Assembly (NCBI GenBank): GCA_964036045.1
Contig: OZ038379.1
Location: forward strand, 121,777,706 to 121,841,705
DNA from: Eutreptiella sp. 'Long Island Sound 2002'
Lineage: Eukaryota > Euglenozoa > Euglenophyceae > Eutreptiales > Eutreptiaceae
DNA: 64,000 bases
Reading direction: 5' to 3'
A model generated the notes under the pieces. It had not been told where the DNA came from and did not search any database. It was given only the letters and a program-made list of their open reading frames with translations. Position 1 is the stretch's first letter. Each line of letters begins with the position of its first letter. Positions 47,050 to 57,611 of the stretch are shown in pieces. Both the position numbers and the translations under genes were made by a program.

Positions 47050-48080
47050 GCTCCATCGTTCCCGTCACCGACTTTTTCTGCAATGCCTTGTTCCTCTAAA
47101 GATGTCTCAGAATGTTCATCACACAAGCTAGCAAGTCCTAGGTCTCCATCGTGCAGCTCAAAATCAGATTCAGAAGCTGAATGTTCCACGCAGCGAACAG
47201 AAAGGAAACTTGATAAAACGTGAAACTCACACGTGGCACACTTCCCTGATTTAGTACCCCCCTGCCTTATTGAACATGCTACCGAGTCTAGTACCCCGGG
47301 GTACTAAATTTTGGGGGGGGTAAATGTTCTCCTCTATCTCCTGTATCGTTGTATCATTTTGAAGCGTACTGAAGAACCGAAATTTGGGTGTAACTTTTGT
47401 CTCCCCATCCCATCTCACTGCATTTGACCCCCCCCCCCCACGTAAGGAATCTGAGATGGGATTCCCCCCCCCCCCCCCCCGCACAAGCAAGTTTCAATTA
47501 GGTCTCCACCCCCCATAAGCAAGTTGGAGCTGCCCTTAGCTCTACGTCAGCCTTGCAGTCTGCAAATGCCTTGCTAATGGGCCATTTGTGGATCATCAAG
47601 CGCAACCTGGCGGGCAGGCGGAGAACAAATGCACTTTTAGTGGACACCATCAATGACCCGTTGCTCGCATGGACCCCAGAGAACAGGTGTGGGCTCACGA
47701 GTGGCAGTCGGCCTCGACTACAATCTACCATGTGCCACAAGCTTTTGAGCCAAGATCAGCTCATGCCTCACTCAAGTTTGTGCAGTGGCTATAGCTTTGG
47801 ACTTGTGGTGTTGTATTCTTACACTGGGTACCTCTATTGCCGTACTGCGATGTAAAAGGGAAGGGGCCAGCACGCATTTGAAGATTTTTTGAGTTTGAGA
47901 TGTACCTCCATGACATTGTCAATACCTACAAGGTCTGCATCCCAGCAATGGGCACATTTTGCATTAACAACCTGTGACACTGCCTCTCTGGAGATCATTT
48001 GTGCTGAGTTTAAGGGGCACAAGTGTGCCTCCTTGTGTGCACTCCTCGTAGGAGAGACATTTCGCTGTGTACAACAGGTC

Positions 48081-48154
48081 CCAGTGGAAGTGATTGTTGA
48101 GAAGATTGTTGAAGTCGAGAAGATTGTTGAAGTGGAAAAGATCATAGAGGTACA
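48081..48154 (+). CDS. Candidate exon with VEKIVEV repeats
   Basis: Bounded by a 3' splice-like CAACAG and a 5' splice-like GTACAA. Reads VPVEVIVEKIVEVEKIVEVE followed by KIIEV, a Val-Glu-Lys-Ile repeat like that of alveolins/articulins of protists, though such heptad-like strings also occur in ordinary coiled-coil proteins. If alveolin, it would be a cortical cytoskeleton protein and would point to an alveolate. Too short for a firm call. Confidence 0.25.
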
Positions 48155-48832
48155 ACCATCCTCCCTGGCTTTGTTGACCCAGATTCAGATTCAGATTCTG
48201 CAGCTTGAAACGTGCCATGGGGGTTGAGGGGTCAGGTGGCAGAGCAGCTCGTGAGAGGCAGATGACAGATTGCCCGGAGGGATTCCGTCAATCCCCCCCG
48301 CCCCCCCTTCTCCTGACCCCTTGGCCCTGTGTCACACTTCCCACATCAGTGGTGGTGAGCAGCCTCTGAACTTGATCTTAACTGTCATGGGAATGACTGA
48401 GTGTGAAGCATGCGAGTGCTGGCATGGGAGAGACACCAAGGGGCAGAAGCAACACTTGTGAGCAGAGGGATCCCCCTCTCACTTACCAAAAACACTCTGC
48501 CGCTGTGGCTTGGGACAAGCAATGTAGACAATTTCGTCACAAAATCACCTCTAAGAGAGGTTGTTAGATCAAGCGCAGGCACTGGCATCGTATACCCCCC
48601 CTTTTTGGGGGTCGTTCACTAGCATACCCCAAGGCATGATATTGGATGTCCAGCCCCTTGTAAAATCATTATATTGCCCAATAAAACCATCCCCCAATGG
48701 ATTTTTGGATTCTGAGGCCTCTATCCCCTGAAACTGGAAATCTCTTTGGGGGGGGGGGGGTCAAAAGTTTGTGCTCAGAAGGATTTGAACGAGGGTCCAG
48801 TAGAACAAAGCTTGTGGGTCGATCAGTGCGGC

Positions 48833-48910
48833 CAGCGGTTGATCGGCCGGGATTCGAACCACCGACCTGATGGCTGCCGGTCGATTGCATTACCGCTCGA
48901 CCGCTGATTG
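48833..48910 (-). repeat. tRNA-like sequence with a CAT in the anticodon position
   Basis: Minus strand: CAGCGGT at the 5' end can pair with ACCGCTG at the 3' end; B-box-like GGTTCGAATCC is present; CCGGC/GTCGG can enclose a loop holding CAT. T-arm pairing is poor and the loop is 9 rather than 7 bases, so it is likely a tRNA-derived relic. A second weak TTCAAATCC box lies just downstream (48790). Confidence 0.4.
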
Positions 48911-48949
48911 AACTACCATATTACAGGATCCCCTTTGCTTGTAGGCGAG

Positions 48950-49025
48950 TCCGCCTGCCTGCTTGCCTGACTGACTGCCTGACTGACTGTTTGCCTGATT
49001 AACTGACTGATTGGCTGACTGTCAG
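48950..49025. repeat. CTGACTGC/CTGACTGA tandem repeat
   Basis: About 75 bases of degenerate tetra/octanucleotide repeats (CTGCCTGCTTGCCTGACTGA). Non-coding. Confidence 0.85.
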
Positions 49026-50309
49026 CCTCTCTTCGAGGTGCACTGCCGAAGGCAATAGAATTTCAACCCAATGTGCATACTCAAACCGATGCGCACACCT
49101 GGAAGTTCCAACAGGCTTTCTCATTTGGCCTTTATGGCAAACCCCCCTCTCCCGGCAGCACCCAAAGCATGTGTTGAAAAGGATTGGATACTGTTGAAAA
49201 CCTGTTGGCCCTTTGGGGCCTAATAAACAGGGAAGGGTGTGGAAAAGGGACCCCAATGTCAACCCTCCCCTGCCTTTGTTCATTGGCCTTTGTCATGAAA
49301 GCAGTGCCTTTTGTAGCCCCTGTGATGCCCATCCCATTCTTCTCCATCACTTTGCAGGTTCCAGTTGGCGGCGGTGACGTATGTTGCGCAGCCCTCGTGT
49401 GACTTTCCCACTCCTGCTGTCACTGTGGTGCCTCACTTCTCTGGTCTCATGAGCCTGCCGGTATTCCTGACACTTCAGATTGTTGTCTCCTGAAGATGAT
49501 ACTTTGACCTGGTGGTCATGTGCTCAGCTCCTGTGGTAGGCAAACCCGGACAATCCCCCAAGATTTGCATAAAGTGGGGTATAGACCATTGGAAACATGG
49601 TTTTGTCTGCTGAGCTGCATGTTTGCAGTCTTTGCTGCTGAGATTATTCTTTGATTTTTCCTTCCCAGGGACTGCTCACAACCATCATGCAAAGAGATAT
49701 TTTATTTATTGTACTGCAGAAAAAACCAGTGCACAATCAGGCATACTGCTTTGACAATGGGGTTGCTTTCATTTATCACTTGCAAGCAGCATACTGGCCA
49801 AGCTTGAATATTTGTGCAAAGTATTTCTTTCACGGGTCAAAATGTGCGCAAAAAAATTCGCATAAAATTTTAAACTGATTACGGTGCCTGAGGCCGTGCA
49901 ATGAGAGATTCCGCAAAACAATGGTTGATTTAACCAGTTGTGCAAAATTTGGGGTTTGTAACATACATCAGTGAGGCCAACCACATGCACAATGCAACCA
50001 CCCTTGTTCTATCTCCTCTGTGCTTTTTGGTGTAACAACAATTGTCTTGTTCCAACTCTTCCCTCCAAAGAGGCCATTAAACGGCAAAGACCATCCAGTC
50101 ACCTCGAGAATGAATAGCAACCATCCAGAAGCAACCATCCAAGGTGTTTTTGTTGCCCCTGCATGTGGTGACACTGCCACTGAGACTCTGAGACCCAAAA
50201 TCTTACCGAAAGCAACAACTCTTGACCTACACAGGGCCTAGCGCCCTCGCTTCGCGCTCACACAGGCCTCCGGCCTCGCTGATACTGCCCTTGAGCGGGG
50301 CCATACAAT

Positions 50310-52335
50310 ATGTCGCCCATCGCACTGGACGACAAAGCGCTACGAGGGCCGCGCGACATCATCCGCCAGGAGGTCCAGGCGGCCATGGGAGCGACCTCAC
50401 AACAAAAGTCCAGTCAGCGACTGGAGAGCGAAACACATCCACATCTACCCGGAGTACCGGCAAAGGGGCCAACTGATCGCAAAACCCCGCCCAATCCCAG
50501 GGGGCAGCAGGATCCAAGGCTAGATCACAGTCCCCAGCCCGCCAGTCAACCACTGGTGGCGGGAGCAAGACGGTGCGAGAAGATCCCAAAGACAAGGAAA
50601 TTCGGGAACTCAAAGACATGATCAAAGAGCTCACCGCCACGATCAAGGAGCTTCGAGCCTCCATCCGACATCCCAGGAAGGCTTCAGACAACGAAGATGC
50701 AGCGGAGTCAACCCAGTTGGCTCAACGGCCACGCACGTATGCGGACGCAGCGGCCAAGGGGAAATTCTCCTCGGTGCAGAAGTCATAGGAACACAGCCAA
50801 TCCAGTGCCTACACGGTAGTCAAAACGCGTTGTGCCGTCAAAGTACTTGGCAAACCACGAGATATGGGTATGCCAGTGCAACCAACGCATGGAGTAGCTG
50901 CGGAGGAGGCACGAACCTGGCAAGCCTCTGCCTTACTACCATTGCAGCTCTGGAAAGAAGCCGAGAACAGAACAACCAACTTGGCCTTCCGGTGCTGAAT
51001 CCCAACAAACCACCAGCCGAGTGGAAAGTCTCAGAGAGACCGGGCACCTTCCAAAGGGTACTCATGTTGGGGGGCACAGCAGACTCATGCGCGGAATTTG
51101 CAGACATGGCCTTCACGTCCCACCCCCAGGTAGAAAAGATGGCTGCCATCGTCAATGTGCCAAATACAGCCGGAGTCAAAAAGGCAACTGTCGCGGACGC
51201 ACTACGCCGCATGAGACTCTCGCGCGCCGATCTGGACGTTCAGGGCTGCTGGCTAACCCTGGCAACTCGAATCACGCGAGCCGAGTGGGTCCACTCCGAG
51301 GGCCCACCCAGGCCCATAGCGGATCAACAACTATGGATGCCGTGGGAAAGGACCACTATGGAGCAAGACGAAGAATCGGCCCATCGGGAATCGGATATGG
51401 CGGAGCATGCCCCAGTGGTGCCCTCAGAGAGGGAAAGTGGCTTCCACAAGATTTCCTTGCAAATAGACCCTCTTATGTGCTCGGATTCCGAACTACCTCC
51501 GAACAGAACCAAAGGCTCTGCACAACGCCGGGTGAGACAGCAAACGATTGAGTACCTAAAAACGTGCATGCGGGAAATGACACAAGCTCCGCCAATGTCG
51601 ATTTTCCGCCGAGCAGAACATTACTCAGTCACAATGGAGCTTCCGCTGGAGGCAGCCAAACGGGTGCTCATTGGGTCGGGCAAGCTGCAAGGCATCGAGG
51701 CAAGGCCGTGGATGTCGAAAGGATCCCCTTGACCTGGACTGGAAGCACGCATTCTGTGGCTGAAAGCGCCCAACATGAAGAGCTCCAGCAGCATATGGGA
51801 GATCCTTCACTCCCAATACTGGTTTGCCGGTGTACTGACAGGAGACACTGTCGGCAGGTGGGGAGTCCGAATATGGGGAACAGAAGAACCAAGCGAGCAG
51901 CAAAGGACAGGTATTGCAAACCTGCTCGGGGCAAAGGCCCCCTCCAAACGGACAAGCATTCGTGTGTACGAATACCCGGCTGGTTTCGGCTACGGTACCA
52001 CATGGGCTCAAGAGGAGGCGGCACGTGTTTTTCCCTCGGGCAAGGTCCAAGCTCTTTCTTGCCAACACCTCGTCAGCACGTCCATAACCAAGCCGGTCTT
52101 CGACATCACCGTAATTGGGGTGCCAACGGAGTGGCAAGCGCACAAGCTGGAGTCCACCGACACCAGGGCAAACCCACGAATTTGGAGGCGGTGCGTGTCA
52201 CACAAACTCCGACCAGTTGCGGAAAGAGTTGGACGCCAGGAGAGGCTACGTCTGGCCACACGGGCGGACGACGACCCAGAGACTGCCTCTCCGCAAGATG
52301 TCGTGGAGGACAACCACGACATGGAGGTAGGTTAG
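50310..52335 (+). pseudogene. LINE family 2 ORF1 (gag-like, coiled coil)
   Basis: Coding shifts frame twice. 50500-50988 (frame of 50573): ARQSTTGGGSKTVREDPKDK, coiled coil EIRELKDMIKELTATIKELR, RTYADAAAKGKFSSVQKS, TAG at 50786-50788, then EHSQSSAYTVVKTRCAVKVL and LLPLQLWKEAENRTTNLAFR. From about 50985 (frame of 50830): GLPVLNPNKPPAEWKVSERP, KMAAIVNVPNTAGVKKATVA, LRRMRLSRADLDVQGCWLTL, then TGA at 51730-51732 (CGA would restore Arg), then ILWLKAPNMKSSSSIWEILH, GVLTGDTVGRWGVRIWGTEE, to TAG-TAA at 52333-52338. A trimerising coiled coil before an RNA-binding-like region is typical of LINE ORF1; no CCHC knuckle is visible. Confidence 0.55.
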
Positions 52336-52736
52336 TAAAGCTGACCGTCCGGGTAGTGGCATTGCCGCACCCAAGGACATGCACGAGCCGGTACAAACAG
52401 CCGCCGTGCTGCGCGAGTCGGGCACGCCGGCTGCGCAGGAAGTCTTCGGGATTCCTCTTGTGCATGCTGTGCCTTCTGCCACGGTGCTCTAACCATAGAC
52501 AATGTCGCCATATACCAACCTTGCGCGCACGCAGGTGCCCCCCCTCTGAGTTGGTGGGGGGGATACAATGATAACATCTCGGGCACGGAGCCGTGAAATG
52601 ATGCCCCCCCTGCCAGGGGTCTCACCACTCAAGATGCGCAACTGCCGCCTGGTCTGCCTATTCCTCGTGACAGGTAGTATGTTCTCTTCCATGCGACGGT
52701 CGCACAAGAGGCGAAGGTCGGACTCCAGCAGCGAGG

Positions 52737-53776
52737 ATGGTGACCACCCACACCGAAGGCGACAGCAGCCGCAACAGCACACCCACATCCATGTCCACGT
52801 CCACCAGCCCCACCAACGGCACCCAGATCGGTCGAAACGCCGCAGCGCACACCGAGAACGATGCAGGATTCAAGGCGAGACAAGACGGATGGAAAGCGCT
52901 GCGAGAGCTCGACGCCCAACAGGTGGCTGAAATGGAAGCAGGCCGGGAGGAGCAGCAGGCGGCCGCACAGTACACTGAAAGGGCGCCCCTGATCCCATTC
53001 CAGACCAGCCCGCCAAGAAACAGGCCGCAGACACCCAGCTACGAGCAGGTGATGGCCCGCCTCCCCCTCGCCAGCTATGAGGAGGTGGTGCGGATGGCAG
53101 CAGACGAAGAAGAAGCGGAGCATGGCCCCAGAGGGTCTGGATACGCCAACGCGTACTCCCTGCAGCAGCTGAGGAACATCTCGACAGCGGTACAGCTGCA
53201 ACCGGAACGACCCACGATGATCACCGACGTCCTGTACAAGACGGGCTCATACATAGCCTTGGTGCTGGAGCCCCATCTTGCGCTGCATCACCGCGACGAC
53301 TGGGTCAGGGACTGGGCCACGGATGTCGGACACCAGCTGGGCTTCGATGACGCACCGGAGCATGACACGGCCAAGCAGGGGACACATGCGGCACCACGAA
53401 ACTGGAGGCTGCGGCTGCGGGGAAGGAAGCCCCGGGGACTCACGTTCGGCATCAGTTCCAACGCCAAATATGGAGTGTCCCAATACGCCTCGGCCTCGGG
53501 CGCGGAGTGGCTGATGAGCCGCATTCAAGCCCAAACAACAGCAGTGAGGCCGCCGTCACCGCCACCGGAGGAAGAAGATGCCCAGCCGCCCCCCTACGCG
53601 CCACGCCAAGAGTTTGTGGACAAGGTATGTGCTGACTCTGCTCAGCAGGTGTCTGCACGTGCGGCCTCCTCAGCAAGCGCTGATACATGCCGATGCAGTG
53701 TCTCCCTGCTCACACGAACCCGCCTTCTCTCTTCTAGTGGCCCGATCCGGAATGGAAGCTACAGCGAGGCTAGCGA
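52737..53776 (+). CDS. ORF between LINE 2 ORF1 and endonuclease, with a possible intron
   Basis: Reads TTHTEGDSSRNSTPTSMSTS, DGWKALRELDAQQVAEMEAG, TSPPRNRPQTPSYEQVMARL, PLASYEEVVRMAADEEEAEH, YKTGSYIALVLEPHLALHHR, WRLRLRGRKPRGLTFGISSN, then a Pro-rich stretch. After FVDK a textbook intron follows: GTATGTGCTGAC...TTCTCTCTTCTAG (about 53622-53738). Spliced, the product continues WPDPEWKLQRG and meets TAG. Unspliced, the frame runs on to TAG at 54270-54272 and into the endonuclease. An intron in a sense-strand LINE would be odd, so this segment may be a host gene piece or an inserted unit. No family recognised. Confidence 0.4.
53622..53738 (+). other. Candidate GT-AG intron
   Basis: AAG then GTATGT at the 5' side; GCCTTCTCTCTTCTAG at the 3' side; about 117 bases. 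Coding character drops inside it and resumes after it (WPDPEWKLQ). Confidence 0.45.
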
Positions 53777-54272
53777 TACGGCAGATGACCGTGACCTGCA
53801 AATCCGTCAAGGCACACCATCCCTACTGCCCATACACACCCTCAACCCTGCCAGTGGCGAGCATGCCAATAGAGCTGAGACGGAGAATTCCGCCAGTCTC
53901 CCATCTAAGCTTTGCGCGAGACGGGGACGCCCGCCGCATCTCTGTGCTGTGAGACGGTCTGTGATGGCAAGCGCCGCCAGACTATTATGGACGGGTCGGG
54001 TGAGCCCGCCGTCCCTAGCGGTGGTGCGTGAAACACACAGCACTGCCAGTAATCACGGTCACTGTTACCCCAGGACCTCTCTCCCTGAGCCCTTTAGCCT
54101 GCCTAACCGCCTAGCCTACGCTGTTCCATTTCGTCCCCCGCTCCCGGATCAGCCTGATGAGAGTCCCATCTTGACACAGCCGGCCCACAAATTGGCGCAG
54201 CTGGTGTCACCTGACCAGTGGGCCGCGCTGCACGTGTGCACACACACGAGCGCACACACGCACCCACACTAG

Positions 54273-55212
54273 AAGCGCGCCCAGATCCTACGTTGTGGTG
54301 ACGTGCAACCCAACCGAGGCCCCACCTCTCTAGCACTCATCAACGTGACGGCCCTGCGAGCACATCACCATGAAGTGTTGGATCTGCAAGAGGACATCTT
54401 AGCATTCACGGAAACACGGCCCACGCAAGGGGCCCAGAATGCAATGGCCTTTATGGCGGGACAGAAGGGGTGGCAACCCTTTTGGGGAGCCCCCTTACTG
54501 TCCAAGACAGGTGGCATTTGGGGAGCCGCCCCAGGAGGGGCAGCCCTTCTAGTACGGGAAAAGCGGCCGGCAAAGCAAGCCCAGCGCGACCCGGGATGCA
54601 CACTAAGCGAGGAGCTGTGGATCTCGGGGAGGTGGCTGCACGTCATCGTGACCCCGGCAGATGGCAAACACCCCCTGAACGTGATAGTAGTGTATGGGAT
54701 CCCCGGAGACCACACGCTGAACGACAAGCTATGGGAGGCAGTACCGACCCAAGTTGCCAAGCTGGGGAACTCCCCCTTCCTGATTGCCACGGACGCCAAT
54801 GTCCAACTAGATCACTACCGCTGCATGCCCAACCTCATGATGACGGAGCTGGTGTCGGGGCGCATTGTGGATGTCGACCTCTTGCATGCACGGACCACGG
54901 GAGAGGACTGCCAGTGCTCGTACCACAATGGCTCAATCAAACCGAAACCAACCAGAACTGACGGTATTCTGGCACATGCCAAGACGGCCAGTACCATTAT
55001 GAAAGTCTTACCCACTGAAAGATGCCCCGTGCCTGGACACAAGCCGTTCACCTTCACCCTCAATTTCAAGCAATCTGCCCAGCGAGTTGTGAAGTTTGTG
55101 CGGCTTCCACCAATGATACCAGTCCACCTGCAGAAACGCAAGCGGGACCAATACGTAAAGGACGTCACCGAACCGTACGTGGCGATATGGGAGAAAGTCC
55201 TTGATAATGACC
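54273..55212 (+). pseudogene. LINE family 2 endonuclease (EEP) domain
   Basis: Open after TAG 54270-54272 with no ATG before the domain starts. Motifs: SLALINVTALRAH (Asn), DILAFTETRPTQ (Glu), GGIWGAAPGGAALLVREK, VIVVYGIPGDH, LIATDANVQLDH in place of GDFN (54789), RTDGILAHAKTA (54957), VPGHKPFTFTLNF in place of SDH (55031). The endonuclease would nick target DNA for target-primed reverse transcription. The changed SDH motif, with Lys at the third position, may lower activity or reflect a divergent subfamily. The frame ends in the inserted repeat (DNDPWYTLEYPISF, TAG 55245). Confidence 0.7.
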
Positions 55213-55425
55213 CTTGGTACACGCTAGAATACCCAATCTCGTTCTAGCCTAGAAGCGGCTAGAGCAGCTAGAACGAAAAAAAGTAGTGGTTGCCCCGACC
55301 CATGGGTATAGGGGGGCGGGGGTATGAAGGGTGCAAATTGGACCCCTATTACCATACTAGGGGGTTCATACCTTGTTTTTCAGAAAAACACATTTTTGAG
55401 GTGAAATACAACAAGTGCAAAAAAC

Positions 55426-55495
55426 CGTTCTAGGAACGTTCTAGCGGCGCTCTAGCGCCGCCCCGCTAGAACGGCGCTAGAACGTTCCTAGAACG
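55426..55495. repeat. CTAGAAC hairpin
   Basis: CGTTCTAGGAACGTTCTAGCG and its reverse complement flank a ~28 base loop that itself holds GGCGCTCTAGCGCC. A perfect 21-22 bp stem. Shorter TTCTAGCGGCGTT units recur at 56441 and 56465. Confidence 0.85.
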
Positions 55496-55637
55496 CTTCG
55501 CTAGAACGACGCTAGAACAAAAACATGCACACACATTTGGCAAGTAAAAAACACCAATGTGGGAAGGGGGGGGGTTCCATGACACATAGACACATAGTAA
55601 CCATCACATTTGGTACATGTCTAGTCATATTTGCGCG

Positions 55638-55684
55638 CACACACACACACAAAAGCACACACACACACATGCACGCACACATTT
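55638..55684. repeat. (CA)n microsatellite
   Basis: Interrupted CA tracts. Similar CA tracts follow the second copy of the CTAGAAC repeat at 63.85 kb. Confidence 0.85.
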
Positions 55685-56519
55685 TGTCGTAGGCACGGGC
55701 ACTGTGGGGCTGCCCTCCCTTCAAGCGTTGGTTGGGGGGGGTGTCGTTGCTTTTGTCACACATTTTTCAGGGGGGAGCTTGAGAACTACCTTGGACGGGG
55801 GGGGGGGGGGTTGAACTCAGGGGTCTGGGAGGGTGTTCTTCTCTTTGTTTCACAGGTGTTTTCTTATTGGATTTTGTGGGTTGGGCCTGCCAAACTGCAA
55901 TTTCAAGTTGCAGGTATGCCATGCAATGCTGTGCAGTGTTATGGTGTGTTGTGGTCTCGTTAGGTGTAATGTGGTGTCATAGAGTGTGGTGTGCTGTGGT
56001 GTGCTGCGGTCTGCTGTAGTGTGTGATCTGCTGTGGTGTGTTGTACTGTGCGGGGGGGGGGGGGGGGGTAGTGTGTTGTGGTCACATGACGTGCCCCGTG
56101 GTGTGTTGTGTTGTCATGTGGTGCCGTCGGGTGTCATGTGCTGTGGTCTGGTGTCATGTGCTGTGGTCTGGTGTGGTGCGGTGGGGTATCGTGTGATAGG
56201 GTTGCCTGTCTAGTTTGTTGAATGGTGTGTTGGTTGCTTGGCAGGTTGGGTTGTTGGGCAGCTTGGGTTATTTGTTGGGTGTTTGGCTGGTTGGGGCATG
56301 CTGCGTGGTGTCTGTACCCTGTGGTGTGTGGTGTTGTATGCTGTTGTATGCTGTGTGATGTCATGTGTGTGGGTACCCATGTAATTACTGCCAGTCCAAG
56401 GGAGGGGGGGGGGGGCTGGTAAGCAGTTACTTTTTTTGTTCTAGCGGCGTTGTAGGGAACTGTTCTAGCGGCGTTCTTACCAGGGGGGGCGGCGCCTCTC
56501 CCCGAGGTCTGCCATCAAT

Positions 56520-57326
56520 GTGGTGACCACACCATCGCACTGGATCACGGACCTCAACGTCCGTGTGGACGCAGCGACGCGGGAGCCGCCGGAGGTAGAC
56601 CTCACGTGGCTCCTCAGGCGCCCCTACTCATTTATCCCCCCAATGCCCTTCCGCGACCAGTGCCAGCTCTCCCCGACGGCGCTGAGTGACTGGTTGCAGA
56701 GCCGGGCCTCCATACCGGCGCAGGCCATCTACGAGGCCCGCTGGGGGGTAAATTTCATGCCAGGGGGGGGCCTCCCCCTGGACTGGTTCGACCACGACCA
56801 GCAGCGCCACATCACGGCGCATCGCATGGACAACGTCCCGACCATGGCCGTCCTAGCCCACCGTTCCTCCCACCGGGGCACGGTGCTGGATACAACGTGC
56901 CTCCTGTGCGGGACACAGCCCGAGACGGCGCCCCACCTGTGGGCCTGCTCGGCTCAATCGCACGAGTGGGGGCCAGCCCGCCGGCGCCTCGCAGCGTGGC
57001 TCGACCAGAAGGTGGGGCCACGGGCGGCCCCAGTGCGTCACCAGCTGTGGGAACCGACTGTGCTGGAGCAGTGGGCGGCAGCCCTGCGGACCCCCTCCAT
57101 GCAGCTGGCCCACCTGGAGTGTACGGGGCCCCACTCGCTGGGCACGGAGTTCCTCCGCCACGTCGTGCAGGAGTCCATACGGATATGTAACGCCCACGCC
57201 AAGGCGCGTGCCACACTACTGAAGGCCCGCCTGGGCCCGGGCAGCACGATGGCGTGGGCGTTGCAGGAGCTGCGCCTGCAACAGCAAGCAGAAAGGGAAG
57301 GGGTGCAGCGGGACCTCCTGGGATAA
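56520..57326 (+). pseudogene. LINE C-terminal fragment with zf-RVT knuckle, inside inverted arms
   Basis: 268-codon open frame ending TAA. Contains CLLCGTQPETAPHLWAC (56907-56957), the C-x2-C...H-x4-C knuckle found after LINE reverse transcriptases, and helical flanks (LSPTALSDWLQSRASIPAQA, TEFLRHVVQESIRICNAHAK). Sequence differs from the knuckles of LINE families 1 and 2. Nothing of the RT accompanies it, so it looks like a captured fragment within an inverted-repeat element. GC is high and the frame is intact, which for a dead fragment suggests recent capture or use as a gene. Confidence 0.6.
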
Positions 57327-57611
57327 GCGCGGTCGCCAGAGGCGAACTCACCAAGTCTCCCCGACTCCCCCTCCGCCTGCCGAGGCCTACACACTTACGC
57401 ACGGCGCGCACACAACACACACAGCCCAGCCCGTTTACCTTTACCCGTGGGTAGACATCCCGGCCTTTTGCCTTTTGGTAACAGCGCCTTCGGCACACCA
57501 CAGCACGCCACACTCTATGACACCACATTAGACCTAACGAGACCACAACACACCACAACAATGCACAGCATTGCATGGCATACCTGCAACTTGAAATTGC
57601 AGTTTGGCAGG

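Larger units (their letters stand above)
47051..50220. other. Sparse region with candidate exons and simple repeats
   Basis: Mixed content: G- and C-homopolymers near 47310, 47420-47440 and 47465-47480; a TGACTGCC-type repeat at 48950-49025; a tRNA-like sequence at 48833-48910. Open pieces on plus with splice-like borders are 47545-47855 (NALLMGHLWIIKRNLAGRRR), 48081-48154 (see next entry) and 49361-49494 (LAAVTYVAQPSCDFPTPAVT after a TTTGCAG). They could be exons of one host gene, but no frame-consistent join was established. Confidence 0.3.
55212..57611. mobile_element. Composite insertion in LINE family 2
   Basis: About 2.4 kb separates the endonuclease from the RT. Left part (55212-55885): a 45 bp sequence starting CTTGGTACACGCTAGAA that recurs at 63722, CTAGAAC-rich palindromes, (CA)n and G-runs. 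Right part (55886-57611): two ~120 bp inverted arms (55886-56005 and 57492-57611, outermost CCTGCCAAACTGCAATTTCA; about 95% alike by eye) enclosing GT-rich sequence and an ORF derived from a LINE C-terminus. The right arm abuts the resumed LINE frame. No target-site duplication is evident. Confidence 0.65.

Noticed and set aside
54270-54272. TAG at 54270 as a firm readthrough case
   Set aside because: The frame before it (53.74-54.27 kb) looks weakly coding and a spliced product would end earlier, so it is only a possible case.
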